NCBI GenBank assembly: GCA_015059945.1
Contig: SUZJ01000004.1
Coordinates: 72,646 to 136,645, forward strand
Source of the DNA: Rikenellaceae bacterium
GTDB lineage: Bacteria; Bacteroidota; Bacteroidia; Bacteroidales; Rikenellaceae
Reading direction: 5' to 3'
DNA length: 64,000 nucleotides
Shown: piece by piece, positions 1-8,759 of the stretch
Layout: every line of letters begins with the position of its first letter
Position numbering within the stretch: position 1 is the stretch's first letter
Position numbers and translations under genes: made by a program
Notes under the pieces: model-generated
What the model was told of the DNA's origin: nothing
Database searches by the model: none
Seen by the model: the letters and a program-made list of their open reading frames with translations, nothing else

Positions 1-540
1 CAGCAGCTCATAGAGCTCGCCCTCGAACTTGGGGTCGATAAAGTTTGCGGGCTCATCGAGCACAAGCACCTTGGGCTCCGAGATAATGGCTCGTCCCAGC
101 AGGGCACGCTGCAACTCGCCACCCGACAGTTCGCCAATAGCCTTATCGATAAGTGTATAGATGCCGAGCAGTCGAGCCACTTCGGCCACCTTTGCCTTAT
201 CCTCAGCACTATAACGCCCCCACGCGTGCCCCTTATCGCCCTGCAAGCCACTCAAAATTAGCTCACCGACCGAAATAGGGAAGGCCCGGTCAAAATTGTT
301 CATCTGGGGCATATAGCCAATAGCTGCCCTGTCGGCCACCTCGGGAGCGAACTCAATTCGACCACAATAGGGCACAAGCCCCAGTATGGCCTTTACAAGG
401 GTGCTCTTGCCGCCACCATTGGGGCCCACAATAGCCACAAATTCGCCCTCACTGAGCGACAAATTAACCCATTCGAGCGCCGTCTTACCGTCGTAAGTTA
501 CCGACAAATTCTCTATCCTAATTAACTCGTTCTGCTCCAT
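1..540 (-). CDS. Metal (zinc-type) ABC transporter ATP-binding protein, partial
   Basis: The ORF track omits this gene because its 3' end lies beyond the window, but the minus strand reads open from ATG at 540 for 180 codons (start MEQNELIRIENLS). It carries a Walker A motif GPNGGGKST near residues 39-47, a Q-loop PQM near 78-80, the ABC signature LSGGELQ near 138-144 and Walker B VLVLDEP near 158-164. The last 60-80 residues are off the edge. It should hydrolyse ATP on the cytoplasmic face to power uptake of zinc or manganese. Its start overlaps the 3' end of the upstream substrate-binding lipoprotein gene by 23 nt, implying translational coupling. No permease gene is visible beside it; a matching metal permease lies at 21518-22360. 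The metal is inferred, not shown. Confidence 0.9.
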   Translation of the reverse strand, partial: MEQNELIRIENLSVTYDGKTALEWVNLSLSEGEFVAIVGPNGGGKSTLVKAILGLVPYCGRIEFAPEVADRAAIGYMPQMNNFDRAFPISVGELILSGLQGDKGHAWGRYSAEDKAKVAEVARLLGIYTLIDKAIGELSGGELQRALLGRAIISEPKVLVLDEPANFIDPKFEGELYELL

Positions 541-1411
541 AGTCGGGTGTTAATAAAGTGTTTGCAATCCTATCCACCTCTGCCAATACATCACTACTTA
601 ACGGATTGATTTCCAAGAGTTCAACCCCAAGTACCTCTGCCACTGGTTTAACAACATCAATAGGGTATTCCGATTGATAAATAAGGTGCTTGATTTTAGA
701 GTTGTCAACATCCACAGTCAGCTTAGCCAAAGTAGTTGGGGTGGGGGCCTTACCCTCTTGCTCAACACTTATTTGCTCCAAGCCGTAGTCGCGCGCAAAA
801 TAGGTGAGGGCTGGGTGGTAAATCAAGAAGGCCTCGCCACGATGAGGCTCAAAAAGCTCCAAATAATGCTCGTGGGCGGCCTTTATCCTGCCCATAAGCT
901 GTTCAAAATTAGCCTTGTAGCGCACAGAGTCGGGATGCGTGGAGCAAATTGCATTGCCTATATTACCCACTACCTTCTCCAACTCGACAAGCGATAGCCA
1001 TATATGAGGATCTACTCCGTGATTGTGTTCGCTGCCAACTTTATGATTATGAGCACATTCTCCTTCTATCAACTCAGCATCCCTGCCGGTATTAACAATG
1101 TTAATATCTCGCTCTGCAAGCCTTTGAGCAATAGTATTCTCAAAATCGAGCGTACCCACAAAGAACACAAATTCCGATTCCTCGATGTTGATAAGCTGAC
1201 TTGGAGTAGGGGAGTAATTTTCTGGTGTAGAGCCGCTTGGCAATAATGCAACCACCTTGTAATCATTGTTCACAATAGCCTCCACAAGCCCTTGAAGTGG
1301 AGGAATGGAAACCGTAATTACCTTTTCACCCACCTTTGAAGATGCACACCCTGCAATAAATACCACCAATAGGGTAGTAATAAATATATGTATAATGTGT
1401 CGAAATTTCAT
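518..1411 (-). CDS. Zinc/manganese ABC transporter substrate-binding lipoprotein (ZnuA/adhesin family)
   Basis: This 297-residue protein has a lipoprotein signal (basic start, hydrophobic stretch, lipobox FIAGC with Cys22), so it should be lipid-anchored outside the inner membrane. The body fits the cluster A-I metal-binding family (SIPPLQGLVEAI, then STPENYSPTPSQ). A His-rich loop at about residues 119-136 (CAHNHKVGSEHNH) precedes the conserved DPHIW block, typical of zinc-binding members. The position where many relatives carry the first metal ligand (DPHxxxP) reads PENYSP here, without His. It would capture metal and hand it to a membrane permease, powered by the overlapping ATPase gene. 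A TAAATTTG element at 1433-1440 may be its promoter. Confidence 0.9.
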   Translation of the reverse strand: MKFRHIIHIFITTLLVVFIAGCASSKVGEKVITVSIPPLQGLVEAIVNNDYKVVALLPSGSTPENYSPTPSQLINIEESEFVFFVGTLDFENTIAQRLAERDINIVNTGRDAELIEGECAHNHKVGSEHNHGVDPHIWLSLVELEKVVGNIGNAICSTHPDSVRYKANFEQLMGRIKAAHEHYLELFEPHRGEAFLIYHPALTYFARDYGLEQISVEQEGKAPTPTTLAKLTVDVDNSKIKHLIYQSEYPIDVVKPVAEVLGVELLEINPLSSDVLAEVDRIANTLLTPDYGAERVN

Positions 1412-1432
1412 ATTCGCGTTTTAATTACAACA

Positions 1433-1440
1433 CAAATTTA
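1433..1440 (-). promoter_or_regulatory. Candidate -7 element for the metal-binding lipoprotein gene
   Basis: On the minus strand this reads TAAATTTG, a match to the Bacteroidota -7 consensus TAnnTTTG, placed 22 bases before the ATG at 1411. The -33 TTG at 19-20 nt spacing is not clear, so only half of the promoter is supported. Confidence 0.35.
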
Positions 1441-1475
1441 ACAATAATTCACAAAATCACTACACATAACATAAA

Positions 1476-1487
1476 TTACATATGTAA
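1476..1487. promoter_or_regulatory. Perfect 12-bp palindrome TTACATATGTAA (candidate operator)
   Basis: The sequence equals its own reverse complement. It shares TTACA/TGTAA half sites with the larger inverted repeat at 1522-1561 and with TTACAAATGTAA over the XRE gene promoter at 2351-2362. The shared half sites suggest one DNA-binding protein, with the neighbouring XRE regulator the obvious candidate. This is inference from pattern only. Confidence 0.4.
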
Positions 1488-1521
1488 ATTGTGCAATTTA
1501 TTGTAAATATGTAAAATAGGA

Positions 1522-1561
1522 CCACTGGTTTACATTTGTAATTACAATTGTAAAGTAGTGG
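1522..1561. promoter_or_regulatory. 40-bp inverted repeat centred on TTGTAATTACAA (candidate operator)
   Basis: The centre TTGTAATTACAA is a perfect palindrome, flanked by TTTACA on the left and TGTAAA on the right, then by CCACTGG and GTAGTGG. The outer 13-nt arms match at about 11 of 13 positions. A T-run after either arm is lacking, so it does not look like an intrinsic terminator. It is more like a double operator. The binding protein is not known. Confidence 0.45.
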
Positions 1562-1625
1562 AGGGCGACTTGTCGATAGCAAATACACTCCAGCAGAGCA
1601 ATCTCCTTCGCTCCAACTGTAACGA

Positions 1626-1655
1626 TTGGGAGTTTGAAAAACTTATATATATTTG
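1626..1655 (+). promoter_or_regulatory. Candidate rightward promoter with no ORF downstream
   Basis: TTG at 1626-1628 and TATATTTG at 1648-1655 are separated by 19 nt, matching the Bacteroidota housekeeping promoter layout. A transcript would start near 1662 and run toward the 3' end of the convergent XRE gene with no plausible protein on its strand. It could drive a small RNA or antisense transcript, or be chance in AT-rich DNA. Confidence 0.3.
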
Positions 1656-1897
1656 CATTCGTGTACGATTTAACGTGCGTACGTGCGCGAAAATGTACAA
1701 GTGCATAGCACTTGCGTAGAGTCCGAGAGTGATATCCGATCCTTGCTTGATATTAGAACAAGAGGGCGGAAGAGTTATAACACGCCTTACACTTAAATCC
1801 CCCCCCTGCATGCAGTTTACATAATGTATATATTTTGCAAATGGTGTTAAAGCGAGTAACATATTAATATATAGAGATTTATTGTACCGCAATTGCA

Positions 1898-2335
1898 TTA
1901 TCTGCGAGAGAACTCCTCAAATGTGCCGTCAGGAAAGCATACAATCAGCTTTGAGGTTGGCGTATTTTTCGTCATTACGGGCGGCGCTTCACTCTTTGTA
2001 TCATTATTAGAATTCGGGGCTGGAGCACAGTCTCCATTCTGAGGCAACGAAGAAATCTCTGTTAAGGAGGCTTTCTCCGGCGAAGTCGCCTCGGCCGGGG
2101 ATGGTATGGACATCATATTGACGGGCGAGGTAATGGGTTCGCCTTTGCCGGTAAGAAGCCACCGAAGGTTGTATTGAGGCAAATTCTCAGCAATTTTTAC
2201 AATAAAGTCAAAGCTGGGTTTGTTGCGCTCAGCTAAAATGTGAGATATTGATGCCGGATTGACGCCCAGCAGTTCGGCAAAGCGAATGTTCGTCAATCCC
2301 TCATTTGTAATAATGTACTGCAGTCTTGTTTTCAT
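1898..2335 (-). CDS. XRE-family helix-turn-helix transcriptional regulator
   Basis: The 145-residue protein starts with an XRE/Cro-type DNA-binding domain at about residues 4-60 (RFAELLGVNPASISHIL as the HTH core). A low-complexity Pro/Ser/Asn-rich linker follows, and a short hydrophobic C-terminal tail (LIVCFPDGTFEEF) closes it, which may mediate oligomerisation. I recall this build as common among small Bacteroidales regulators. The target is unknown. The palindrome TTACAAATGTAA overlaps the -7 element of its own promoter, and related palindromes lie beyond its 3' end, so autoregulation and possible control of the neighbouring metal transporter are reasonable guesses. Confidence 0.8.
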   Translation of the reverse strand: MKTRLQYIITNEGLTNIRFAELLGVNPASISHILAERNKPSFDFIVKIAENLPQYNLRWLLTGKGEPITSPVNMMSIPSPAEATSPEKASLTEISSLPQNGDCAPAPNSNNDTKSEAPPVMTKNTPTSKLIVCFPDGTFEEFSRR

Positions 2336-2350
2336 AATAATTCCAATGCA

Positions 2351-2384
2351 TTACAAATGTAAATAAAATAATTTTAATATGCAA
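2351..2384 (-). promoter_or_regulatory. XRE gene promoter overlapped by palindrome TTACAAATGTAA
   Basis: Read on minus: TTG (2384-2382), 20 nt, then TACATTTG (2361-2354), a good fit to the Bacteroidota promoter, only about 19 bases before the ATG at 2335. The -7 element lies inside the near-palindrome TTACAAATGTAA (2351-2362), so a protein bound there would block RNA polymerase. This is the best argument for autoregulation. Confidence 0.5.
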
Positions 2385-2703
2385 TAGCTGTGTTTTGTAA
2401 ATCAAATCCACGATGATTACCCCCCCCTTAAAACAAAGCAAAAACTCCCCGTAATTCAACAAAACAAATGCTTTAATTAAAGTATGCTATTTTGCTGATT
2501 ATGCAATACTTAGCTCTGGCAGTGTATATGTTAATAGGCTAAATCATACCAATTTGCAACTATGGCATGTATTATCTAATTCTTTACTTTATATAAAAAT
2601 GTACAAACATCTGGTTTTGTAACACTTACAACTTAATAATTAAAATATTGAACAAATAATTTTGGCGGCAACTAAGGCAAATTGTGCTGACATAAATGCG
2701 GGC

Positions 2704-2737
2704 TCAAAAAAAAGAGTGGGGCACTCCCCCACTCTTT
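2704..2737 (-). terminator. Intrinsic terminator after the HIT gene
   Basis: On minus the sequence forms an 11-bp stem AAAGAGTGGGG/CCCCACTCTTT with a short loop, followed by a run of eight Ts. It lies about 30 bases past the HIT gene stop. Confidence 0.85.
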
Positions 2738-2766
2738 CGATATCAGATAAATCTATTACGCAGATT

Positions 2767-3153
2767 TTACAACTTTACCTTCTCGGCAATAGCCACAAAC
2801 TGCTCGGGCGTGAGTTGCAGCTTTGGTTTACGGAAGTCAACATCGGCCTCGCTCTTGATTGGAATAAGGTGGATGTGTGCGTGAGGAACTTCGAGTCCCA
2901 ACACTACAACGGCCACTCTACTACACTCGATATTTGCTTTGAGCGATGCTGCAACCTTCTTGGCAAACTGCATCAAACCACCCAACTCTTCATCTTCGAG
3001 GTCGAAAATATAGTCCTGTTCGCGCTTAGGAATAACCAATGTGTGCCCTTCGGCCATAGGATTTATATCCAGAAATGCAAAATAATTCTCATCCTCTGCC
3101 ACCTTGTAGCAAGGAATTTCACCATTGACAATTTTTGTAAAAATGGTAGCCAT
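2767..3153 (-). CDS. HIT family hydrolase (HinT-like)
   Basis: This 128-residue protein has the histidine-triad signature HAHIHLIP near the C-terminal third and the family opening TIFTKIVNGEIPCYKV. HIT proteins of this branch hydrolyse purine nucleoside phosphoramidates and adenylated substrates in the cytosol; the middle His of the triad is the nucleophile. It lies 22 nt downstream of the rel gene on the same strand and is followed by a strong terminator, so it is probably the last gene of a rel-HIT operon. The length is normal for the family. The physiological substrate is unknown. Confidence 0.9.
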   Translation of the reverse strand: MATIFTKIVNGEIPCYKVAEDENYFAFLDINPMAEGHTLVIPKREQDYIFDLEDEELGGLMQFAKKVAASLKANIECSRVAVVVLGLEVPHAHIHLIPIKSEADVDFRKPKLQLTPEQFVAIAEKVKL

Positions 3154-3175
3154 AATATATACTCTTTTTGTTTAT

Positions 3176-5368
3176 TTACAATCGATCTACTTTGTCGATA
3201 CCCTTAATCTTTAGCAGGTTATCCTTCAGTGCAGCCAAACTCTCGGCATCGGAAACATACAAGCTAATCTTTCCGTCGAAAATGCCATCATGGCTCTGAA
3301 TCTGCAACTCTCGGATGTTAATATTTCGCTCGATAGTAATCACTTGCACCAGGTCGCGCAAGATACCAACCCTATCAATGCCTCGCAATTGTAATTCGGC
3401 CAAATAAGACTCGGCCTTGTAGCTCGACCACTTGATATTGCTCACCAAGTTTTGCCCCTGCTGCGAGCCAAGGCTTATAAGCTCCTCACAATCAGTTTTG
3501 TGCACAATAATTGCGCCCGAGCGAGGATCGCGATATCCAGTTATGTTGTCACCAGGAATGGGGTTGCAACACTCGGCAATAATAAATTTCTGAGCCTCCG
3601 AATCATCGCCAACATCCTGTTTGCGAACCACCAGATCCTTGGGCTTATTATTACCCGACAGCTCAAATGTCCAGAACTTCAACATCTTATTCTTGGAGTT
3701 CTGGCGCAACACCTTATCGACATCGTTCAGGTTGATAATCTCCGAGCCGAGTTTGCTATAAAATTCGTCCTTATTGGTACAATCGTAGGCGGGTAGCAGC
3801 TTACGGAACAGCCTTGCGCTGGGGGTAATGCCAAACTCGCGCATACGTCGTTCAAAGGTTGAGATACCACGCTCTATATTGTTCTGCCTTACTCGTTTGA
3901 GATAGCTAATAATGGCCTGCTTGGCCTTCATTGTGCCAACGTGATCGAGCCACTCGATTGTCGGGTGTGCTGTCTCGGCCGTAAGAATTTGTATTTGGTC
4001 GCCACTCTTCAACTTGGTATATATCGACTCTATCTTGTGGTTGATTTTGGCACCAATGGCCGTATTACCTACGTTGGTATGTATATCGTAAGCGAAGTCG
4101 AGGGCCGTAGCACCAACGGGCAACTTGCGTGCCTCGCCCTTAGGAGTAAAGACCACAATCTCTGTCATATAGAGCGTCATCTTTACATTCTCCAAGAAGT
4201 CGGCCGCATTGCCTGCGGGCTGACTCAGGGCATTGCGCACATCGCGCAGCCACCTATCATACTCATCTTCGGCCTCTTGCTGCTGTTTATACTTCCAGTG
4301 GGCTGCCAGACCTCGCTCGGCGATATCCTCCATTCTCTCCGAACGGATTTGTACCTCAGTCCACACTCCATCGGGCCTCATAAGCGTAGCGTGCAGAGCC
4401 TCGTAACCATTGGCCTTAGGGAAGCTCACCCAATCTCTAATTCGATCAGGCTTAGGCGAATAAATATCGGTCAGTAGTGAATAGATATGCCAACACTGCG
4501 ACTTTTCGGGCACAATGTCGGTGGGCTTAAATACGATACGGATGGCAAACAGGTCGTAAACCTCCTCAAATGGGATTTTCTTACGCTGCATCTTCGACCA
4601 CACCGAAAATACGGTCTTTACCCTACCCGATACTGTAAACTCGATGCCAGCCTCGGTCAGTTTTTCCCTAATTGGTGCTATAAACTTCTCTATGAATACA
4701 TTACGTTCCTCGGCAGTGGCCTGCATCTTTGCCTCAATAGCTGCATACTCCTCGGGGTACATATATTTGAGCGACAGGTCTTCCAGTTCGGTCTTAATCG
4801 AATATAGACCCAATCGGTAGGCCAATGGCGCAAACAAGTACATCGTTTCGCTGGTAATCTTCAGCTGCTTGTTGCGAGGCATCGAGCCGAGGGTGCGCAT
4901 ATTGTGCAATCGGTCGGCCAACTTGATGAGTATCACCCTAATATCATCCGACAGCGTGAGCAATACTTTACGGAATGTCTCGGCCTGAGCCGAGGCATCA
5001 TCCGACAGCGCAGCCGACACTTTCGTAAGGCCATCGACCATCGAGGCGATCTTGGGGCCGAACAGATTTTCCATATCGGCCACAGTATAGCTTGTATCCT
5101 CGACCACATCGTGCAGCAGTGCCGCAGCCGTAGACTTGGCACCCAGGCCAATCTCATCGACCACAATCTTTGCCACCGACAGCGGATGTAGGATATAAGG
5201 CTCGCCCGAACGACGCCTTACGCCCTTGTGTGCCTCCTTTGCCAAAAAGAAGGCCTTGATAATCATATCCCAGTCAGATTCGTTCTTGCAAATCTTGTCG
5301 CAAGAGGCCAACAACTCGTTATACAGTTGTTCAATAATCTGTTCATCTTCTGGCGTATAACCTGCCAT
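3176..5368 (-). CDS. RelA/SpoT family (p)ppGpp synthetase/hydrolase
   Basis: This 730-residue cytosolic enzyme governs the stringent response. The N-terminal HD hydrolase domain is complete (HPLSV near 61, LLHDVVEDT with H86-D87 and E90-D91, then KLADRLHNMRTL), so (p)ppGpp breakdown should be active. The synthetase domain follows (KTVFSVWSKMQRK, ANGYEALHATLM, EVQIRSERMEDIAE), then a TGS domain (ALDFAYDIHTNVG) and a C-terminal ACT domain (RGIDRVGILRDLVQVI). The full architecture points to a bifunctional Rel rather than a synthetase-only RelA. The HIT gene lies 22 nt downstream on the same strand. Confidence 0.95.
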   Translation of the reverse strand: MAGYTPEDEQIIEQLYNELLASCDKICKNESDWDMIIKAFFLAKEAHKGVRRRSGEPYILHPLSVAKIVVDEIGLGAKSTAAALLHDVVEDTSYTVADMENLFGPKIASMVDGLTKVSAALSDDASAQAETFRKVLLTLSDDIRVILIKLADRLHNMRTLGSMPRNKQLKITSETMYLFAPLAYRLGLYSIKTELEDLSLKYMYPEEYAAIEAKMQATAEERNVFIEKFIAPIREKLTEAGIEFTVSGRVKTVFSVWSKMQRKKIPFEEVYDLFAIRIVFKPTDIVPEKSQCWHIYSLLTDIYSPKPDRIRDWVSFPKANGYEALHATLMRPDGVWTEVQIRSERMEDIAERGLAAHWKYKQQQEAEDEYDRWLRDVRNALSQPAGNAADFLENVKMTLYMTEIVVFTPKGEARKLPVGATALDFAYDIHTNVGNTAIGAKINHKIESIYTKLKSGDQIQILTAETAHPTIEWLDHVGTMKAKQAIISYLKRVRQNNIERGISTFERRMREFGITPSARLFRKLLPAYDCTNKDEFYSKLGSEIINLNDVDKVLRQNSKNKMLKFWTFELSGNNKPKDLVVRKQDVGDDSEAQKFIIAECCNPIPGDNITGYRDPRSGAIIVHKTDCEELISLGSQQGQNLVSNIKWSSYKAESYLAELQLRGIDRVGILRDLVQVITIERNINIRELQIQSHDGIFDGKISLYVSDAESLAALKDNLLKIKGIDKVDRL

Positions 5369-5422
5369 AGGACAATGTATTAGAGAGTTTAACTTAACCT
5401 TGGTTTCTTTGGTTGGTAAGCT

Positions 5423-5454
5423 CGCCCCGCCTATTCACACTCCCAAGCGGGGCG
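5423..5454. other. GC-rich hairpin between rel and recA
   Basis: CGCCCCGC (5423-5430) and GCGGGGCG (5447-5454) form an 8-bp stem with a 16-nt loop. It sits past the recA stop on the recA transcript. There is no following T-run, so it is not a textbook intrinsic terminator. It may stabilise the recA mRNA end or be a Rho-assisted stop. Confidence 0.4.
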
Positions 5455-5504
5455 GCCTACTCTACTATCGTGTTGTCACCTCCTTGGTGGCGTTTGTGGT
5501 CCAA

Positions 5505-6515
<1,011 letters not shown>

Positions 6516-6561
6516 AATCTTTTTCCTTTCTTTTTTTATTTATTATTTCTCTTTCATTCGC

Positions 6562-7029
6562 TTATTTGTTGTACTCGCCCCACCACTGGGCAATCTGCTG
6601 CCAATGGTCAGCGGTCTTTACCTTGTCGAAGATGTGGATAATCTTGCCCTGCTCGTCGATGATGAAGGTTGTGCGCACAATGCCCATATACTTGCGGCCA
6701 TACATACTCTTCTCCTTCCACACGTCGTAGGCCGTGGCCACGCTCTTGTCGGTATCGGCCACCAGCGTAAAGTTCAGCTCGTGCTTGGCGCAGAAATTCT
6801 GGTGCGATTTAACACTGTCGGGGCTCACGCCCACAATCTCAAATCCCATCTCGGCCAACGCCTTCTTGCCATCCCTCAAACTCTTGGCTTCCAACGTACA
6901 ACCCGATGTATTATCCTTGGGATAGAAATACAAAATTACCTTGCGGCCAATATAGTCGGCCAACCTTACGGGCTCGTTATTTTGCGACACAGCCTCGAAC
7001 AATGGGGCCTGCTCTCCTACTTTAAGCAT
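6562..7029 (-). CDS. bcp: Thioredoxin-dependent peroxiredoxin, BCP/PrxQ type
   Basis: The 155-residue protein has the BCP/PrxQ fold: VGEQAPLFEA at the start, VILYFYPKDNTSGCTLEA around the peroxidatic Cys, and the later GVSPDS and RTTFIIDEQGKI blocks. It should reduce hydroperoxides in the cytosol using a thiol donor. In many BCP proteins a resolving Cys lies five residues after the peroxidatic one (CTxEAC); here the sequence is CTLEAK, so that resolving Cys is absent and a one-Cys mechanism or an alternative partner is implied. The other Cys (NFCAKHEL) could be a substitute. It lies just upstream of recA on the same strand. Confidence 0.93.
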   Translation of the reverse strand: MLKVGEQAPLFEAVSQNNEPVRLADYIGRKVILYFYPKDNTSGCTLEAKSLRDGKKALAEMGFEIVGVSPDSVKSHQNFCAKHELNFTLVADTDKSVATAYDVWKEKSMYGRKYMGIVRTTFIIDEQGKIIHIFDKVKTADHWQQIAQWWGEYNK

Positions 7030-7080
7030 AATTCAATAGAGGTTAAGTACAATCAAAGGGTAAATCTTCGTAAAATTACA

Positions 7081-7120
7081 AAAAAAATCGCAACCATCAA
7101 TACGACAATTGCGATTTTTT
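7081..7120. terminator. Hairpin terminator after dnaA
   Basis: AAAAAATCGCAA (7082-7093) pairs with TTGCGATTTTTT (7109-7120). The U-rich arm works in both directions, but the gene that needs it is dnaA (minus), whose stop is about 35 bases away. Confidence 0.8.
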
Positions 7121-7154
7121 AGGGTATTTATACCTATTTATTATATATGGGTAG

Positions 7155-8576
7155 CTATTTAGCCGTTACGATGCGCTCGATATCCTCTACCGTCTGGGCA
7201 AACGACCTATCGGTCTCCATCAGATTGGCCACCGCCTTGCAAGCGTGGAGCACCGTAGCGTGGTTTTTGCCACCAATGGCCGCACCAATTGCCGACAGCG
7301 ACGACTTGGTGTGCTGCTTGCAGAGGTACATCGCAATCTGCCTTGCCTGAGCAATATCCCTTGTGCGCTTGGGCGAGTCGAAGGCCACCTCGTCGATGTC
7401 GAGCTGCTCGCACACAATCTTGCGCACCTGCTCAATTGTAATCTCCTTGGGGCAAATCTTCACATACATCTTCAACACCTCTTTGGCCAACGATATGGTA
7501 ATCTTGCGGTTAAGGAATGCCGAATTGGCAACCAGGGCCGACAAGGCCCCCTCTATCTCGCGAATGTTGGCGTTGATATTCTCGGCAAAGTAAGCCACCA
7601 CCTCATCGGGAATTTGTGCACCCAACCTCTCGGCCTTATTGCGAATAATCTTCACTTTGGTCTGATAGTCGGGCTGAGTAAGCTCGGCAGCCAAACCCCA
7701 CTTGAAACGGGTCAGCAGACGATCGTTGATGTCGCTCAACTCCGAGGGGCGCTTATCCGAAGTGAGGATAAGCTGCTTGCCGGTCAAGTGAAGGTGGTTG
7801 AATATGTTGAAAAATGCGTTCTGAGTACTGCTCTTGTTACCCGACAGCTCCTGAATGTCGTCGATAATCAGCACATCTACCATCTGATAGAAGTTGATAA
7901 AGTCGTTGGGCTCTTTGTTCAGCACAGCCGTAGTGTACTGGGCCTGAAACTTGTTCATCGACACATAGAGCACCTGCAACTCGGGGTGACGCTGCTTAAT
8001 CTCCATACCGATAGCCTGAGCCAGGTGGGTTTTGCCCAAGCCCGAATCGCCAAATATATAGAGCGGGTTGTAGGCAGTCTTGCCGGGTTCGATAGCCACA
8101 GCCAAGCCCACACTCCTAACGAGTCGGTTGCACTCGCCCTCTACAAAAGTCTCAAAAGTGTAGTTTGGATTGAGCTGCGAGTCGATTACCAGCTTTTTGA
8201 TGCCGGGAATTATGAAAGGATTTTTTATCTTTGCAGTATCGCTCTGAGCTACGGCTTGGGCCATTGGCGTTGTATTTGCTTCGGTGGGGGTATAACCCTG
8301 CGGAGCACTATAACCGGCCTGAGGCACCGAGTAGCGCAGACGAGTTTTGTCACCAAAGAGTTCGTAGATGATAGGACGGAGCGAAGGGATGTAGTTGTGC
8401 TCAATGTGGTAGACACACTCCTCGCTTGGCAACCTCAGACGCAGAGTCTGGCCGTCAAAACCGATGGGGACAATGGGCTGAAACCACTTAACAAACTCTT
8501 CATCAGAGGTTTGCTTTTTGATTCGGGCCAAGCAGTCCTGCCATACATCGCTATATGTTGCCAAGTTTTGTATCAT
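7155..8576 (-). CDS. dnaA: Chromosomal replication initiator DnaA
   Basis: This 473-residue protein has the four DnaA domains: N-terminal domain I (WQDCLARIKKQTSDEEFVKWFQPI), a variable linker, the AAA+ domain with Walker A FGDSGLGKTHLAQAIG and Walker B VLIIDDIQEL, and the C-terminal DNA-binding domain with the signature KNHATVLHACKAV. It binds DnaA boxes and opens the origin. The gene stands alone on minus, between a terminator and a 250-bp upstream region with one consensus DnaA box. No dnaN or recF is adjacent, which is common in Bacteroidota. Confidence 0.98.
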   Translation of the reverse strand: MIQNLATYSDVWQDCLARIKKQTSDEEFVKWFQPIVPIGFDGQTLRLRLPSEECVYHIEHNYIPSLRPIIYELFGDKTRLRYSVPQAGYSAPQGYTPTEANTTPMAQAVAQSDTAKIKNPFIIPGIKKLVIDSQLNPNYTFETFVEGECNRLVRSVGLAVAIEPGKTAYNPLYIFGDSGLGKTHLAQAIGMEIKQRHPELQVLYVSMNKFQAQYTTAVLNKEPNDFINFYQMVDVLIIDDIQELSGNKSSTQNAFFNIFNHLHLTGKQLILTSDKRPSELSDINDRLLTRFKWGLAAELTQPDYQTKVKIIRNKAERLGAQIPDEVVAYFAENINANIREIEGALSALVANSAFLNRKITISLAKEVLKMYVKICPKEITIEQVRKIVCEQLDIDEVAFDSPKRTRDIAQARQIAMYLCKQHTKSSLSAIGAAIGGKNHATVLHACKAVANLMETDRSFAQTVEDIERIVTAK

Positions 8577-8623
8577 TTACTAATGGATGGGTGGGTTTTA
8601 ATTCCGATTTCCGATTACAAAAT

Positions 8624-8632
8624 TGTGCATAA
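8624..8632 (-). promoter_or_regulatory. DnaA box TTATGCACA upstream of dnaA
   Basis: On minus this reads TTATGCACA, an exact fit to TTATNCACA, 48 bases before the dnaA start. A single box here is consistent with autoregulation of dnaA. I found no cluster of boxes, so an origin is not supported by this alone. Confidence 0.45.
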
Positions 8633-8751
8633 TTTTGTTAAAAAAAATACGTTTTGCTGTTGCAAATAAAAATAAAAATACTATGCCTTTTTTATTGCCC
8701 GAGCCAACCCCCTTTTTAACACTCTGGGAGTGAGATTTAGCATTTTTTTAC

Positions 8752-8759
8752 TATCTTTG
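8752..8759 (+). promoter_or_regulatory. Promoter -7 element for the phosphoglucomutase gene
   Basis: TATCTTTG matches TAnnTTTG and lies 67 bases before the ATG at 8827. The -33 region is weak. The AT-rich leader that follows is typical of this group. Confidence 0.5.

Larger units (their letters stand above)
1412..1897. other. 486-bp AT-rich, palindrome-bearing intergenic region
   Basis: There is no convincing gene here. The only long reading frame (1542-1898, minus) is low-complexity and matches nothing I know. The stretch holds a likely promoter for the metal-binding lipoprotein, two TTACA/TGTAA palindromes (listed separately), a Bacteroidota-type promoter reading rightward at 1626-1655, and short inverted repeats around 1670-1715 such as AAGTGCATAGCACTT. 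A small untranslated RNA from the rightward promoter is possible but unproven. Confidence 0.5.
2336..2766. other. 431-bp AT-rich intergenic region
   Basis: This stretch separates the XRE gene from the HIT gene, both on minus. Near 2351-2384 it holds the XRE promoter and palindrome, and at 2704-2737 the terminator of the HIT operon. The AT-rich middle (about 2400-2690) contains no gene I can support; the track ORFs at 2662 and 2696 (+) run through the HIT gene in antisense and are shadows. Confidence 0.55.

Noticed and set aside
1542-1898. 118-aa minus-strand ORF next to the XRE gene
   Set aside because: The sequence is irregular, starts inside the XRE stop codon and runs through palindromes. 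It has no domain or coding-like composition.
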